This document shows positions 16,927-24,954 of a DNA stretch of 64,000 bases, piece by piece. The stretch is from NCBI GenBank assembly GCA_005883305.1, contig VBAC01000001.1, forward strand, positions 186,001 to 250,000, written 5' to 3'. Origin of the DNA: Alphaproteobacteria bacterium. Its GTDB lineage: Bacteria; Pseudomonadota; Alphaproteobacteria; Sphingomonadales; Sphingomonadaceae. A model generated the notes under the pieces. It was not told where the DNA came from. It did no database searches and saw only the letters and a program-made list of their open reading frames with translations. The position numbers and the translations under genes were made by a program. Numbering within the stretch: position 1 is the first letter of the stretch; each line of letters opens with the position of its first letter.

Positions 16927-18762
16927 ATGAGCCTTCGCAACGTGGCGATCATCGCCCACGTCGATCACGGCAAGACGACCCTTGTCGACCAGCTGTTCCG
17001 CCAGTCCGGCACCTTCCGCGACAACCAGCGCGTGGAGGAGCGGGCGATGGATTCGAACGACCTGGAGAAGGAGCGCGGGATCACCATCCTCGCCAAGTGC
17101 ACCTCGGTCGAGTGGGCGCCGCCGGGCGGCGGCGAGACGGTGCACATCAACATCGTCGACACGCCCGGCCACGCCGATTTCGGCGCCGAGGTCGAGCGCA
17201 TCCTGTCGATGGTCGACGGAGTCATCCTGCTGGTGGACGCGGCCGAGGGGCCGATGCCGCAGACCAAGTTCGTCACCGGCAAGGCGCTCGCGCTCGGCCT
17301 CAAGCCGATCGTCGTCGTCAACAAGATCGACCGGCCGGACGCTCGGCCCGCCGAAGTGCTCGACGAATGTTTCGAGCTGTTTTTGAGCCTCGACGCCAAT
17401 GACGAGCAGCTCGATTTCCCGACGCTCTACGCTTCGGGCCGCGCCGGCTATGCGGGCCTCACGGACGACGTCCGCTCCGGCGACCTCACTCCGATGTTCG
17501 AGACGATCGTCAGCCACGTCCCGGCGCCGAAGCTCGACGTCGACGGGCCGTTCAAGATGCTCGCCACCCTGCTCGACCGCGATCCCTTCCTCGGCCGTAT
17601 CCTCACCGGCCGGATCGAGAGCGGCACGCTCAACGTCAACATGCCGATCCGGGCGCTCGACGTCGATGGCAACGGCGTAGAGGAAGGCCGCGCAACCAAG
17701 GTTTTCGCGTTCCGCGGCCTCGAGCGCGTCCCGGTCGAGACCGCGCAGGCGGGCGACATCGTCGCCATTGCCGGCCTCACCAAGGCGACCGTTTCCAACA
17801 CCATCGCCGATCCGGGCATGACCCAGCCGCTTCGCGCGCGCCCGATCGACCCGCCGACCCTGGCGATGAGCTTCACCGTCAACGACAGCCCTTATGCGGG
17901 CCGCGACGGCGACAAGGTGCAGAGCCGGGTCATCCGCGACCGGCTCGAGCGCGAGGCGGAGGGCAATGTCGCCATCCGGATCACCGAAAGCTCGGACAAG
18001 GACGCCTTCGAGGTCGCCGGCCGCGGCGAGCTCCAGCTCGGCGTGCTGATCGAGACGATGCGCCGCGAGGGCTTCGAGCTTTCGATCTCCCGGCCGCGAG
18101 TCCTCTTCCGCGACGGTCCCAACGGCCGGGAGGAGCCCTATGAGACGGTCGTCATCGACGTCGACGACGAGCATTCGGGAACGGTCGTCGAGAAGATGGC
18201 GCAGCGCAAGGGCGAGATGACGGACATGCGCCCCTCGGGCGGCGGCAAGACGCGCCTCACCTTCACCGCGCCGTCGCGCGGCCTGATCGGCTACCACGGC
18301 GAGTTCCTTTCCGACACGCGCGGCACCGGAATCATGAACCGGCTGTTCGACAAATACGGCCCGTACCGGGGCCCGATCCAGGGCCGGCAGAACGGCGTCC
18401 TGATCTCCATGGAGACGGGCGCGGCGGTCGGCTATGCGCTCAACATGCTGGAAGAGCGCGGTATCCTGTTCATCGCTCCGGGCGACATGCTCTACGAGGG
18501 CATGGTGATCGGCGAGAACGCCAAGCCGCAGGACCTCGAGGTCAACCCGCTCAAGTCCAAGCAGCTGACCAACTTCCGCGCCTCGGGCGGCAAGGACGAC
18601 GCCATCCGCCTCACGCCGCCCAAGCGCATGACTCTGGAGCAGGCGATCGCCTACATCCAGGACGACGAGCTGGTCGAGGTCACCCCCAAGGTGATCCGAA
18701 TCCGCAAGCGCCACCTCGACCCGCACGAGCGCAAGCGCGCGTCGCGCAAAGAGGCTGCCTAG
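16927..18762 (+). CDS. typA: Translational GTPase TypA/BipA
   Basis: This ribosome-associated EF-G-like GTPase is needed for growth under cold and other stresses and for 50S assembly. The 611-aa length is typical. The G domain shows AHVDHGKTT (G1), RGITILAK (G2 region), DTPGHADFG (G3) and [10 protein letters not shown] (G4). Domains II, III and V follow, and the BipA-specific C-terminal domain ends at about [11 protein letters not shown]. It is the only gene in its transcription unit. Confidence 0.97.
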   Translation: MSLRNVAIIAHVDHGKTTLVDQLFRQSGTFRDNQRVEERAMDSNDLEKERGITILAKCTSVEWAPPGGGETVHINIVDTPGHADFGAEVERILSMVDGVILLVDAAEGPMPQTKFVTGKALALGLKPIVVVNKIDRPDARPAEVLDECFELFLSLDANDEQLDFPTLYASGRAGYAGLTDDVRSGDLTPMFETIVSHVPAPKLDVDGPFKMLATLLDRDPFLGRILTGRIESGTLNVNMPIRALDVDGNGVEEGRATKVFAFRGLERVPVETAQAGDIVAIAGLTKATVSNTIADPGMTQPLRARPIDPPTLAMSFTVNDSPYAGRDGDKVQSRVIRDRLEREAEGNVAIRITESSDKDAFEVAGRGELQLGVLIETMRREGFELSISRPRVLFRDGPNGREEPYETVVIDVDDEHSGTVVEKMAQRKGEMTDMRPSGGGKTRLTFTAPSRGLIGYHGEFLSDTRGTGIMNRLFDKYGPYRGPIQGRQNGVLISMETGAAVGYALNMLEERGILFIAPGDMLYEGMVIGENAKPQDLEVNPLKSKQLTNFRASGGKDDAIRLTPPKRMTLEQAIAYIQDDELVEVTPKVIRIRKRHLDPHERKRASRKEAA

Positions 18763-18851
18763 GCCTCCAAGCCCCGCCGGCAAGGGAAAGCCCGCCGCAA
18801 CCGATGTCGCGGCGGGCTTCCAGAGCGGGTCGGGTGCTTCCTGGACCGGCG

Positions 18852-19391
18852 CTAGAGTGTCGCGGCCGTCCTTGCGCGAGTCGAGCTGTGGCCGCCGTAG
18901 CGGTACAGAATGTCCTCGGCGGTTTCGCGGGTGATCCCGGCGTCGCTGGTGTCGACGGAAACGAACACGCCGCCGTCATTGATGCGCCCTTCATAGTAAC
19001 GCGCATCGTCGTCGCTGACGCCGTGCTCGGTCAGAAGACCGGTGACTCCGCCCGCGACGGCGCCGACTCCGGCGCCGATGGCGGCCGCCCCGGGAATCGC
19101 GGAGGTGGCGATCGCGCCGGCGGCGACGAGCGGGCCGACGCCGGGAATGGCGAGGGCGGCGATGCCGAGCAGGGCGCCGACGCCTGCGCCGCCCAGCGCG
19201 CCCTTGATCAGACCTTCCGTATTCTCACCCACTTCTTGGGTATTGGCGTCGCCATAGTCTCCGTCGGCGCCTTCGCGGCGCGCGATGACCGAAAGCGCGC
19301 TGTCGCGCACGCCGGCCTCGCGAAGCGCGCGGACGGCGGTCTCCGCTTCGGAATGGCTGTCGAAGACGGCGGACACAATGTTCTGGTTCAT
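18852..19391 (-). CDS. General stress protein 17M-like protein with a glycine-zipper segment
   Basis: This 179-aa protein starts at ATG 19391, five bases after AGGAG. Residues 1-35 (NIVSAVFDSHSEAETAVRAL...) match the 17M-type stress domain. The middle (about 60-130) is a long Gly/Ala hydrophobic glycine-zipper stretch, and the C-terminal region (ARYYEGRINDGGVFVSVDT) repeats the alpha/beta pattern. Such proteins are commonly induced in the general stress response, but I find no clear GGAAC-type promoter. The upstream frame extension to 19592 is not coding. Confidence 0.78.
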   Translation of the reverse strand: MNQNIVSAVFDSHSEAETAVRALREAGVRDSALSVIARREGADGDYGDANTQEVGENTEGLIKGALGGAGVGALLGIAALAIPGVGPLVAAGAIATSAIPGAAAIGAGVGAVAGGVTGLLTEHGVSDDDARYYEGRINDGGVFVSVDTSDAGITRETAEDILYRYGGHSSTRARTAATL

Positions 19392-19602
19392 GGGAACTCC
19401 TACAATGTTCGAGAAAGGCCGCAACGGCCTGACACGACAACGATATCCGGGCGATGTCGTTGCTCGGCTGGGCGGATTTGCGCTCGTCCTGGCGCTCAGG
19501 GGCTCAGCAAAATTGGCCTGATTGGAATCCGCCACTTTTCGAGGTGACAGGACCGGTATTCTCGCGCACCCATGCTTTGGTTCGAAACGCAAGGGGGCAA
19601 AT

Positions 19603-20052
19603 ATGCGCTATCGCCACGTCGTCGCCATGCTCGCAATCTGCGCGGTCGCCGTACAGCCCTGCCTCGCAGCCGATCTCGCGGCCGATGGCGGCGTGGTCGG
19701 GGGACGCATCGGGGCTTTCGCGGGGCTCAGGATCGCGGCCCCGCTCGGCGGCGCGGAGAGGCACGTCCTGCGGGCGCGGCTTCAAGTGGCGCCCAGCTAC
19801 GCGATGCTCGATGCCCGGTCCGGCGCCCTCGTCGGGGCCCGGTCCGCGGCCGGTCTCGAGCTCGGCGTCGCGCGCAGCGGCTCGCCCGGCTTGTCGCTGG
19901 GCGGCCGCACGGCGCCGGAGCTGAGGCGCCAGCTCGGCTTTCACGGATCGACGCCGTACATTGTCGTAGGGGGCGTCCTGCTTCTCGTCGGCCTGCTCGC
20001 GGCGGTGGCCAGCGCCTCTCCCAAGCCCGGCCCGCGGCCCGGCGACTTCTAG
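19603..20052 (+). CDS. Secreted hypothetical protein with a C-terminal membrane segment
   Basis: This 149-aa protein begins at ATG 19603 after AAGGGGG. It has a signal peptide (VVAMLAICAVAVQPCLAAD), a beta-rich middle (APLGGAERHVLRARLQVAPSY, LVGARSAAGLELGVARS) and a terminal hydrophobic segment (IVVGGVLLLVGLLAAVA) before a Pro-rich tail. Small proteins with this layout occur in sphingomonads without known function. It lies 14 bp before the next gene and may share its transcript. Confidence 0.68.
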   Translation: MRYRHVVAMLAICAVAVQPCLAADLAADGGVVGGRIGAFAGLRIAAPLGGAERHVLRARLQVAPSYAMLDARSGALVGARSAAGLELGVARSGSPGLSLGGRTAPELRRQLGFHGSTPYIVVGGVLLLVGLLAAVASASPKPGPRPGDF

Positions 20053-20066
20053 GAGAGCCGGGCAAG

Positions 20067-20456
20067 ATGTCCGGCGCGCCCTATCACGCCCATATCTATT
20101 ATGCGGACCGCGAGCGCGCCGCGGCGGCGGCGCTGCGCGAAACCTTCATCGCACTGGCCGAGGGCGGGAAGGATGCGCCGGTCCTGTTCGTAGGCCGGAT
20201 GATGGATCGGGGCGTCGGCCCCCACCCGATTCCGCAATACGAGATCCACTTTCGAGAGCGCTCGGTTGAAGAGGTCGTCGCGAGGATCGAGGCGTCGGGC
20301 CTGCGCGCGCTGGTCCACCCGCTGACCGACGACGATCTCGCCGATCACACGCGCCTCGCCCGCTGGATCGGGGAGCCGGTGCAGCTGGACGAAAGCACGC
20401 TCGATCCGCCGGGGCGAAACCAGGGCGTGGAGCGCTTCGGCAAGACGGATTTCTAG
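20067..20456 (+). CDS. DOPA 4,5-dioxygenase family protein
   Basis: This 129-aa protein matches the small DOPA-dioxygenase family (ferredoxin-like fold). The N-terminal YHAHIYYAD supplies the two family histidines, a central GPHPIPQYEIHF strand follows, and LVHPLTDDDLADHT is typical. Fungal and plant relatives open catechol rings such as DOPA in pigment synthesis. The bacterial substrates are mostly unknown, so the reaction is inferred. ATG 20067 is supported by the upstream GGAGAGCC. Confidence 0.82.
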   Translation: MSGAPYHAHIYYADRERAAAAALRETFIALAEGGKDAPVLFVGRMMDRGVGPHPIPQYEIHFRERSVEEVVARIEASGLRALVHPLTDDDLADHTRLARWIGEPVQLDESTLDPPGRNQGVERFGKTDF

Positions 20457-20481
20457 GCCCTGCCGAACCCGACGCTGCCGG

Positions 20482-21282
20482 TTAGCCCGGCTTGGCTGCG
20501 GCCTTGGGCACGGCGGCATCGGGCACCGGCGTCACCGTAAAGTCGCTCGGCTTCAGCGGATGCGCCTCGACGCCTGCGCCAGCGCCCGGCGGCGGGCAGT
20601 AGCTGTCGGCGGGGACGACCGCGCCGTCGGGACAGGTCTGCATCGGCACATTGCCCTGCGGCACCGCCCCGGGCGGCGGGGCGCCATAGGGGGCGGCGCC
20701 ATAGGGAGCCGCGCCATACGGGCCGTCATAATGTTCGTCGTAATGATCGGCGGCGATCGCCGCGCCCAGTGCCGCCCCGAACAGGCCGCCGATCAGGATG
20801 TCGCCGCCATAGCCGTAATAGCCGCCGTAATAGGGCGGATAGCCGTAATAAGGCGCGTAGCCATAGTCGTAATAGGGGTAATAAGAGGCGTAGCCGTAAT
20901 AGGGATAATAGCCGTAGCCATAGCCGTGGCCGCCATGGCCGTAATGCCCGCCATGGCCGTAATAGCCGCCGTGACGGCCGTAACCGCCTCCTCCATGGCC
21001 GTAGCCGCCGGCATAGCTCCGCCCGCCGCCATTCCAGCCGCCCCCGGAGCCGCGCCCGCCGCCGCCCCAGCCGCCGCGGCCTCCTCCGCCGCCTCCGCCG
21101 CCACGCCAGCTGCCACCGCCTCCGCCGCCGCCGTGCCAGCCGCCGCCGCCCCCGCCGCGGCCTCCGCCTCCGCCATGGCCTCCGCCGCCATGGCCGCCGC
21201 GCTGGGCGAGCGTCGCACCAGGCAGGACAAGCAAGGCGCCGGCGAGCGCATAAGCGGCGAGGCGGGGCAAGGAATTGGGCAT
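20482..21282 (-). CDS. Secreted Gly/Tyr-rich low-complexity protein (paralogue 1)
   Basis: This 266-aa protein has a signal peptide (LPRLAAYALAGALLVLPGATLAQ). Residues about 25-150 consist of Gly with His, Trp, Arg and Tyr. A short membrane-like stretch follows (GGLFGAALGAAIAAD), and the C-terminus has MQTCPDGAVVPADSYCP, two cysteines in a conserved context. The 31081-31644 protein has the same plan and near-identical signal and Cys motifs, so they are paralogues. The function is unknown. A cell-surface or matrix role is only a guess. Confidence 0.7.
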   Translation of the reverse strand: MPNSLPRLAAYALAGALLVLPGATLAQRGGHGGGGHGGGGGRGGGGGGWHGGGGGGGSWRGGGGGGGGRGGWGGGGRGSGGGWNGGGRSYAGGYGHGGGGYGRHGGYYGHGGHYGHGGHGYGYGYYPYYGYASYYPYYDYGYAPYYGYPPYYGGYYGYGGDILIGGLFGAALGAAIAADHYDEHYDGPYGAAPYGAAPYGAPPPGAVPQGNVPMQTCPDGAVVPADSYCPPPGAGAGVEAHPLKPSDFTVTPVPDAAVPKAAAKPG

Positions 21283-21403
21283 GGCAAACCTACCTTTCCG
21301 CGCGCGACCGTTCCCTGTCCAAGGATCGGCTGCCAGTGCGGCACTGGCCGGCGCGCGCGCCGCGGTTGAGCTCTTGGTCGTTTTTCGCACGAAACGAAGC
21401 CGC

Positions 21404-21425
21404 GCGCCATCGGGGAACATCCCGA
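21404..21425. promoter_or_regulatory. Conserved 22-bp upstream element, copy 1
   Basis: The element reads GCGCCATCGGGG then AACATCCCGA, and TCGGG and CCCGA form an inverted pair six bases apart. It recurs with one change (C to T) at 31763-31784. It stands 122 bp upstream of the start of the Gly/Tyr-rich paralogue 1, and copy 2 is 119 bp upstream of paralogue 2. The matching position suggests a shared regulatory site or leader structure. Confidence 0.5.
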
Positions 21426-21502
21426 TCCTTGGGCAGGGAGGCGGCCCGGGCAGCGCGGGCGCATCGCTGCGGGTCAGGGCGGATCGACGTTCAGCAGCAA
21501 GG

Positions 21503-21615
21503 CTCCCTCTCCCATAGGGAGAGGGTTGGGGTGAGGGGTTGCTGCGTCAGTGGGAAAACCGCGAACGCCGTGAACCCCCACCCTACCCTCCCCCCCAGGG
21601 GGAGGGATTAGAAGG
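21503..21615. repeat. Palindromic intergenic repeat, CTCCCTCTCCC family
   Basis: The left arm contains CTCCCTCTCCCATAGGGAGA followed by GGGTTGGGGTGAGGGG. The right arm is the reverse type, CCCCCACCCTACCCTCCCCC followed by a short CAGGGGGAGGG hairpin. Closely related copies lie at 48370-48479 and 52590-52756, with a short one at 57130-57156. It occupies most of the space between the Gly/Tyr-rich gene's upstream region and the next gene. I see no ORF in it. Confidence 0.8.
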
Positions 21616-21631
21616 CCGAATCTCGACCCCC

Positions 21632-22192
21632 CTAAGGCGTGCAGATACGGGCGTGATAGCGCACGCGGCGCGAGTCGGCTTCGTAGACCATGTCCGTGGC
21701 ATAGCGGCCGACGAAGCGCTGCGGATCGGCCGGATCGACGAGCAGCGGCTGGCCTTCATTCGCCCCGGGCATGGCCAGATAGGCCTGGGCGGGGCTGGTG
21801 CCGAACAGCGTCACGTAGACGTCGGGCGCGTTGCCGTCGCAATGGAACAGAAGCGGCCCCGAAGATATCCCCTCATTGTCGTCCTGCAGCTCGGACACTC
21901 GCCGAAGCTCGCCGATGTCGTCGAGATAGACGTCGCGCAGGCATTCTTCGAGCGGAGCGGCGGATTCGGGGCAGGTATTGCGCTCCTCGAGGAAATCGCG
22001 CTGGCGCTTGAGCAGCGCCGCCCGGTCGGCCCGGGGCACCACGCGGGCGATGCCGTAGATCCGCGCCTCCTCGCGGTCGAGCGCGGCGAGCTCGGCATGG
22101 GCGCAGATCGATCGTTCGATGTCGGTGCGGGCGCGGGCGCAATCGAAGCTCGGCCCCGCCGCGGCCAGTTGCAAGAGCGCGATGAAGATCAT
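21632..22192 (-). CDS. Secreted LprI/DUF1311-like protein
   Basis: This 186-aa protein begins at ATG 22192 after GGGAGG. A signal peptide (IFIALLQLAAAG) is followed by a Cys-containing helical module: FDCARARTDIERSICAHAELAALDREEARIYGIA, and later RDFLEERNTCP with LEECLRDVYL. This four-cysteine pattern is the LprI/DUF1311 fold, known from a mycobacterial lysozyme inhibitor. The C-terminal half (PLLFHCDGNAPDVYVTLFG) is an additional beta domain ending in a Cys. A role in inhibiting a wall hydrolase is an inference. Confidence 0.72.
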   Translation of the reverse strand: MIFIALLQLAAAGPSFDCARARTDIERSICAHAELAALDREEARIYGIARVVPRADRAALLKRQRDFLEERNTCPESAAPLEECLRDVYLDDIGELRRVSELQDDNEGISSGPLLFHCDGNAPDVYVTLFGTSPAQAYLAMPGANEGQPLLVDPADPQRFVGRYATDMVYEADSRRVRYHARICTP

Positions 22193-22331
22193 CGTCGGAT
22201 CCTCCCCTGCCAGTGCCAACAACAATGCTACTCGACGCGTTAGGGCGTCAACCCTCCGCGCTTAGGGGTTTGCCCCGGTTGCGGCCTTCGCTGGGCGGCG
22301 CCAGCCTTTCTCGGACCAGGGGAGAGGTGAA

Positions 22332-23180
22332 ATGACGCTGCCGGCCGATCGAATCCTTCTCGGCGCCCCGATCTGGGCGATCGGGCTCACGCTCTTCGTC
22401 CTGCTGATCGGGATGATGCTGCTCGGCATCGCGGTGCGGCGGCGGACCGAGCGCAGGGCGGCTTCCGAAGGCGAGGACGCGCAGGAGGGCTATATCGTGT
22501 CGGGCGCCCTGGGGCTGCTCGCGCTTCTGCTCGGCTTCACCTTCGCGATGGCGGTCGACCGCTACGACAATCGCCGCTCGCTGGTGCTCGAGGAAGCCAA
22601 TGCGATCGGAACCACTTATTTGCGGGCGCAATTGCTCGACGAGCCTTTCCGCAGCCGGCTGAGCCGCCTGCTGGAGGGCTATACCGCGAGCCGGATCAGG
22701 CTGGCGACGGCGGATTCCCGCGAGCAGCGTGCGCCGCTGATGGCGCGGTCCGACGATTATCAGCAGCAGATGTGGACCGAGACCGTCGCGGCGGTGCGGC
22801 CGATCCGCGCCCTCGCCGTCTCCGCGCGCTTCGTCGACGCGATGAACGCGACGATCGACGCCGGCGCCGCGCGGGTCGCGTCCCGGCGGGCGCATGTCCC
22901 GAGCCGGGTGCTGGTCATGCTCGCCATCTACATGCTGATCACCGCCTACATCCTCGGCTACGCGATGTCCGCCGCCCGCCGCCGAAGCGCGACCGCGGTG
23001 CTTCTGGCTCTGACCACGCTCGCCTATACCCTGATCCTCGACATCGACCGGCCGACGGGCGGGCGTGTGCTGGAATCCCAGGCGGCGATGGAGGATTTGC
23101 TGAATATGATGCGCAAGAACCCGCCGGCGCGCTTCGGCACGCTGGTCCAGCAACCCGCGCCCGTTTCCCCGCCCGGCTAG
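22332..23180 (+). CDS. Bestrophin-like (DUF4239) membrane protein
   Basis: This 282-aa inner-membrane protein has two N-terminal membrane helices (IWAIGLTLFVLLIGMMLLGIA and GALGLLALLLGFTFAMA), a soluble helical middle with the conserved DRYDNRRSLVLEEANAIGTTYLRA, and two C-terminal helices. This is the DUF4239 layout, sometimes called bestrophin-like. Ion-channel activity is not established for this branch. A good AGGGGAGAGG ribosome-binding site supports ATG 22332. Confidence 0.82.
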   Translation: MTLPADRILLGAPIWAIGLTLFVLLIGMMLLGIAVRRRTERRAASEGEDAQEGYIVSGALGLLALLLGFTFAMAVDRYDNRRSLVLEEANAIGTTYLRAQLLDEPFRSRLSRLLEGYTASRIRLATADSREQRAPLMARSDDYQQQMWTETVAAVRPIRALAVSARFVDAMNATIDAGAARVASRRAHVPSRVLVMLAIYMLITAYILGYAMSAARRRSATAVLLALTTLAYTLILDIDRPTGGRVLESQAAMEDLLNMMRKNPPARFGTLVQQPAPVSPPG

Positions 23181-23183
23181 CCG

Positions 23184-23280
23184 TTCCCCGGCGAAGGCCG
23201 GGGCCCAGGAGCCGAAGGCTTCAGGCTGTTGCGCTGGAGCCCGGCGAGCGCCGGGCCTGGGCCCCGGCCTTCGCCGGGGA
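23184..23280. repeat. Palindromic intergenic repeat, variant of the CCCGGCG family
   Basis: The left arm, TTCCCCGGCGAAGGCCGGGG, and the right arm ending in CCTTCGCCGGGGA are inverted around a 45-bp centre that has its own CCCGGCG-AG-CGCCGGG hairpin. It follows the DUF4239 gene and could act in transcript termination or stability. It is related to the copies at 12229 and 53808. Confidence 0.78.
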
Positions 23281-23383
23281 GCAGCGTGTGGGGACGGTCG
23301 AATATCGCGCTAGGGCCTCAACGCCGCCGCGTTGCGGGTTTCCACCGATGGGCCGGGCCGGGGCCGTATCATAACCCTCGGCG

Positions 23384-24316
23384 ATGTCTTTTGGCTGCGC
23401 GCGACACTGGCCGGCGCTGTTCGCACTGATCCTGCTTTTCGCCGGCGGGAGCGCGGCGCGGGCGCAGGACGACGGCGCCCGGCTCTACATGCTGGTGCCG
23501 GAGGGGACGACGATCGCTTCGCTCCGGCTCCACCGGCTCCACTCCAACCTCGCCGTCGATCCCGGCAACGTCGCCGAGGAAGGGTCGCTCGACACCCTGC
23601 TCGGCGTGTTCCAGTTCGTCCAGGCGCTCGACATCGGCTCGCGGCAGGCGTTCGTCTTTCTCGTCGTTCCGGGGAGCCGGATCGAGGGGCCGGTGGGGCC
23701 GGGCGGAATGCCCGGCGACATCGAGGGCTTCGGCGATCCGCAGCTCGGCTTCGTCATGGGCGTGCACGGGACGCCGGTGCTTTCCGCCGGCGACTATGCC
23801 GCGCACCGGCCGGGCCTCGCGGTCAACCTGCTCGGCAAGCTCTTCTTCCCGCTCGGGGAATACAGCGCGCAGCGCTCGATCAACATCGGCTCGAACCGCT
23901 GGGCGGTGAGGCTCGGCGCGCCGATCGTCTACGCGCTCGGGAACGGCATGGGCGATCCCCATTTGACGACGTTCGAGGCGCTGCCCACGGTCACCTTCTT
24001 CGGCGCCAACGACGAGCCGTTCGGCGCGGAGCACACGAAGCAGAAGCCGCTGTTCATCTTCGAAGGGCACGTCACCCGCGGCTTCACCCGCAACTTCTGG
24101 GCCTCGCTCGACCTGCTCTGGCGCGAAGGCGGCGAGGTCGAGCTGGACGGCGCCGGCGCGAACAACCGGCAGAGCGCGCTCTCGCTCGGCGGGACCGGCG
24201 TCTTCTCGCTTGGGCCCGGCTTCTCGCTGCGCCTCAGCGGCGGCGGCGTCGTCGCGCGCAACCAGCATGGGCCGAACGGATGGATGCTCCGCACCATCCT
24301 CGGCGCGGTCTTCTAG
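23384..24316 (+). CDS. Outer-membrane transporter-like protein (phenol meta-pathway MetA family)
   Basis: This 310-aa protein has a signal peptide (ALFALILLFAGGSAARAQ) and an alternating beta-strand sequence to the C-terminus, ending in an aromatic residue (TILGAVF), as outer-membrane barrels do. Segments such as LVPEGTTIASLRLHRLHSN, LAVNLLGKLFFPLGEY and IFEGHVTRGFTRNFWASLDLLW fit the Phenol_MetA_deg family of putative porins. The substrate is unknown. It precedes the DyP cassette by 22 bp in the same direction, so it could be co-transcribed with it. Confidence 0.75.
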   Translation: MSFGCARHWPALFALILLFAGGSAARAQDDGARLYMLVPEGTTIASLRLHRLHSNLAVDPGNVAEEGSLDTLLGVFQFVQALDIGSRQAFVFLVVPGSRIEGPVGPGGMPGDIEGFGDPQLGFVMGVHGTPVLSAGDYAAHRPGLAVNLLGKLFFPLGEYSAQRSINIGSNRWAVRLGAPIVYALGNGMGDPHLTTFEALPTVTFFGANDEPFGAEHTKQKPLFIFEGHVTRGFTRNFWASLDLLWREGGEVELDGAGANNRQSALSLGGTGVFSLGPGFSLRLSGGGVVARNQHGPNGWMLRTILGAVF

Positions 24317-24338
24317 AAAACCCCAAGGAGGAATGAAA

Positions 24339-24941
24339 ATGATCGAGTCCCTCGAAAAAACCTACGTTTCCAAGGCGCTCCCCCCGGCGGAGGTCAAGGG
24401 CAGCCAGTCGGCCATCGCCATCCCGCCCGGCGGCTACTTCCCAGACCGGATTGAGCAGGGGCGCTTCGGTCCGGTCTTCCCGCGCACGCCGCTCAATTAC
24501 GGCTTCACGATCATCGCCCCGATCATCCCAGGCCGCGAGGAAAAGTTCTACGAATATGCCCGGGGCATCGAGGAGGCGGTCGCCGGGGCGCCCGACGTGC
24601 TCGATATCCTGAAGCTCCACACGCTGAAGTGGGTGCTGTTCGACATCGAGGGCAACACCTATTTGATGTACCAGGGCATCTTCGACACCGATTTCGACAA
24701 ATATACCGAGGACGCGGTCTCGATCTTCGCCTCGACCGGGATCACCACCCTGTTCGAGAATCTCCAGGGCTTCCCGGCCGACTGGAAGAGCAATCCGGAC
24801 GCCTTCATCCAGTTCGTTCGCGACCACCACCGGCCGAGCTTCATGGAATATGCCGAATATTCCTACGTCTCCTCCGCGGAGATCAAGAGCGCTCTGGCGG
24901 TGAAGAGCGGCCTCGCCGGAATCCTCGACAACATGCAGTGA
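24339..24941 (+). CDS. Unknown protein, first partner of the DyP cassette
   Basis: This 200-aa soluble protein begins at ATG 24339, seven bases after AGGAGG. The nearer ATG at 24333 abuts the ribosome-binding site. The sequence has an alternating alpha/beta pattern (FTIIAPIIPGREEKFYEYA, KLHTLKWVLFDIEGNTYLMYQGIF, FIQFVRDHHRPSFMEYAEY) like a dimeric alpha-beta barrel. DyP peroxidases share that fold, but I see no heme-ligand motif. It has no signal peptide. It lies 13 bp before the peroxidase gene and is probably a functional partner. I do not recognise the family. Confidence 0.7.
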   Translation: MIESLEKTYVSKALPPAEVKGSQSAIAIPPGGYFPDRIEQGRFGPVFPRTPLNYGFTIIAPIIPGREEKFYEYARGIEEAVAGAPDVLDILKLHTLKWVLFDIEGNTYLMYQGIFDTDFDKYTEDAVSIFASTGITTLFENLQGFPADWKSNPDAFIQFVRDHHRPSFMEYAEYSYVSSAEIKSALAVKSGLAGILDNMQ

Positions 24942-24954
24942 GGGGCTCGCCGGC

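Noticed and set aside
20800-21200. Plus-strand frames opposite the Gly/Tyr-rich gene
   Set aside because: They are Ala/Arg/Ser low-complexity translations of the complementary repeats, without start signals. The minus frame has a signal peptide and a paralogue.
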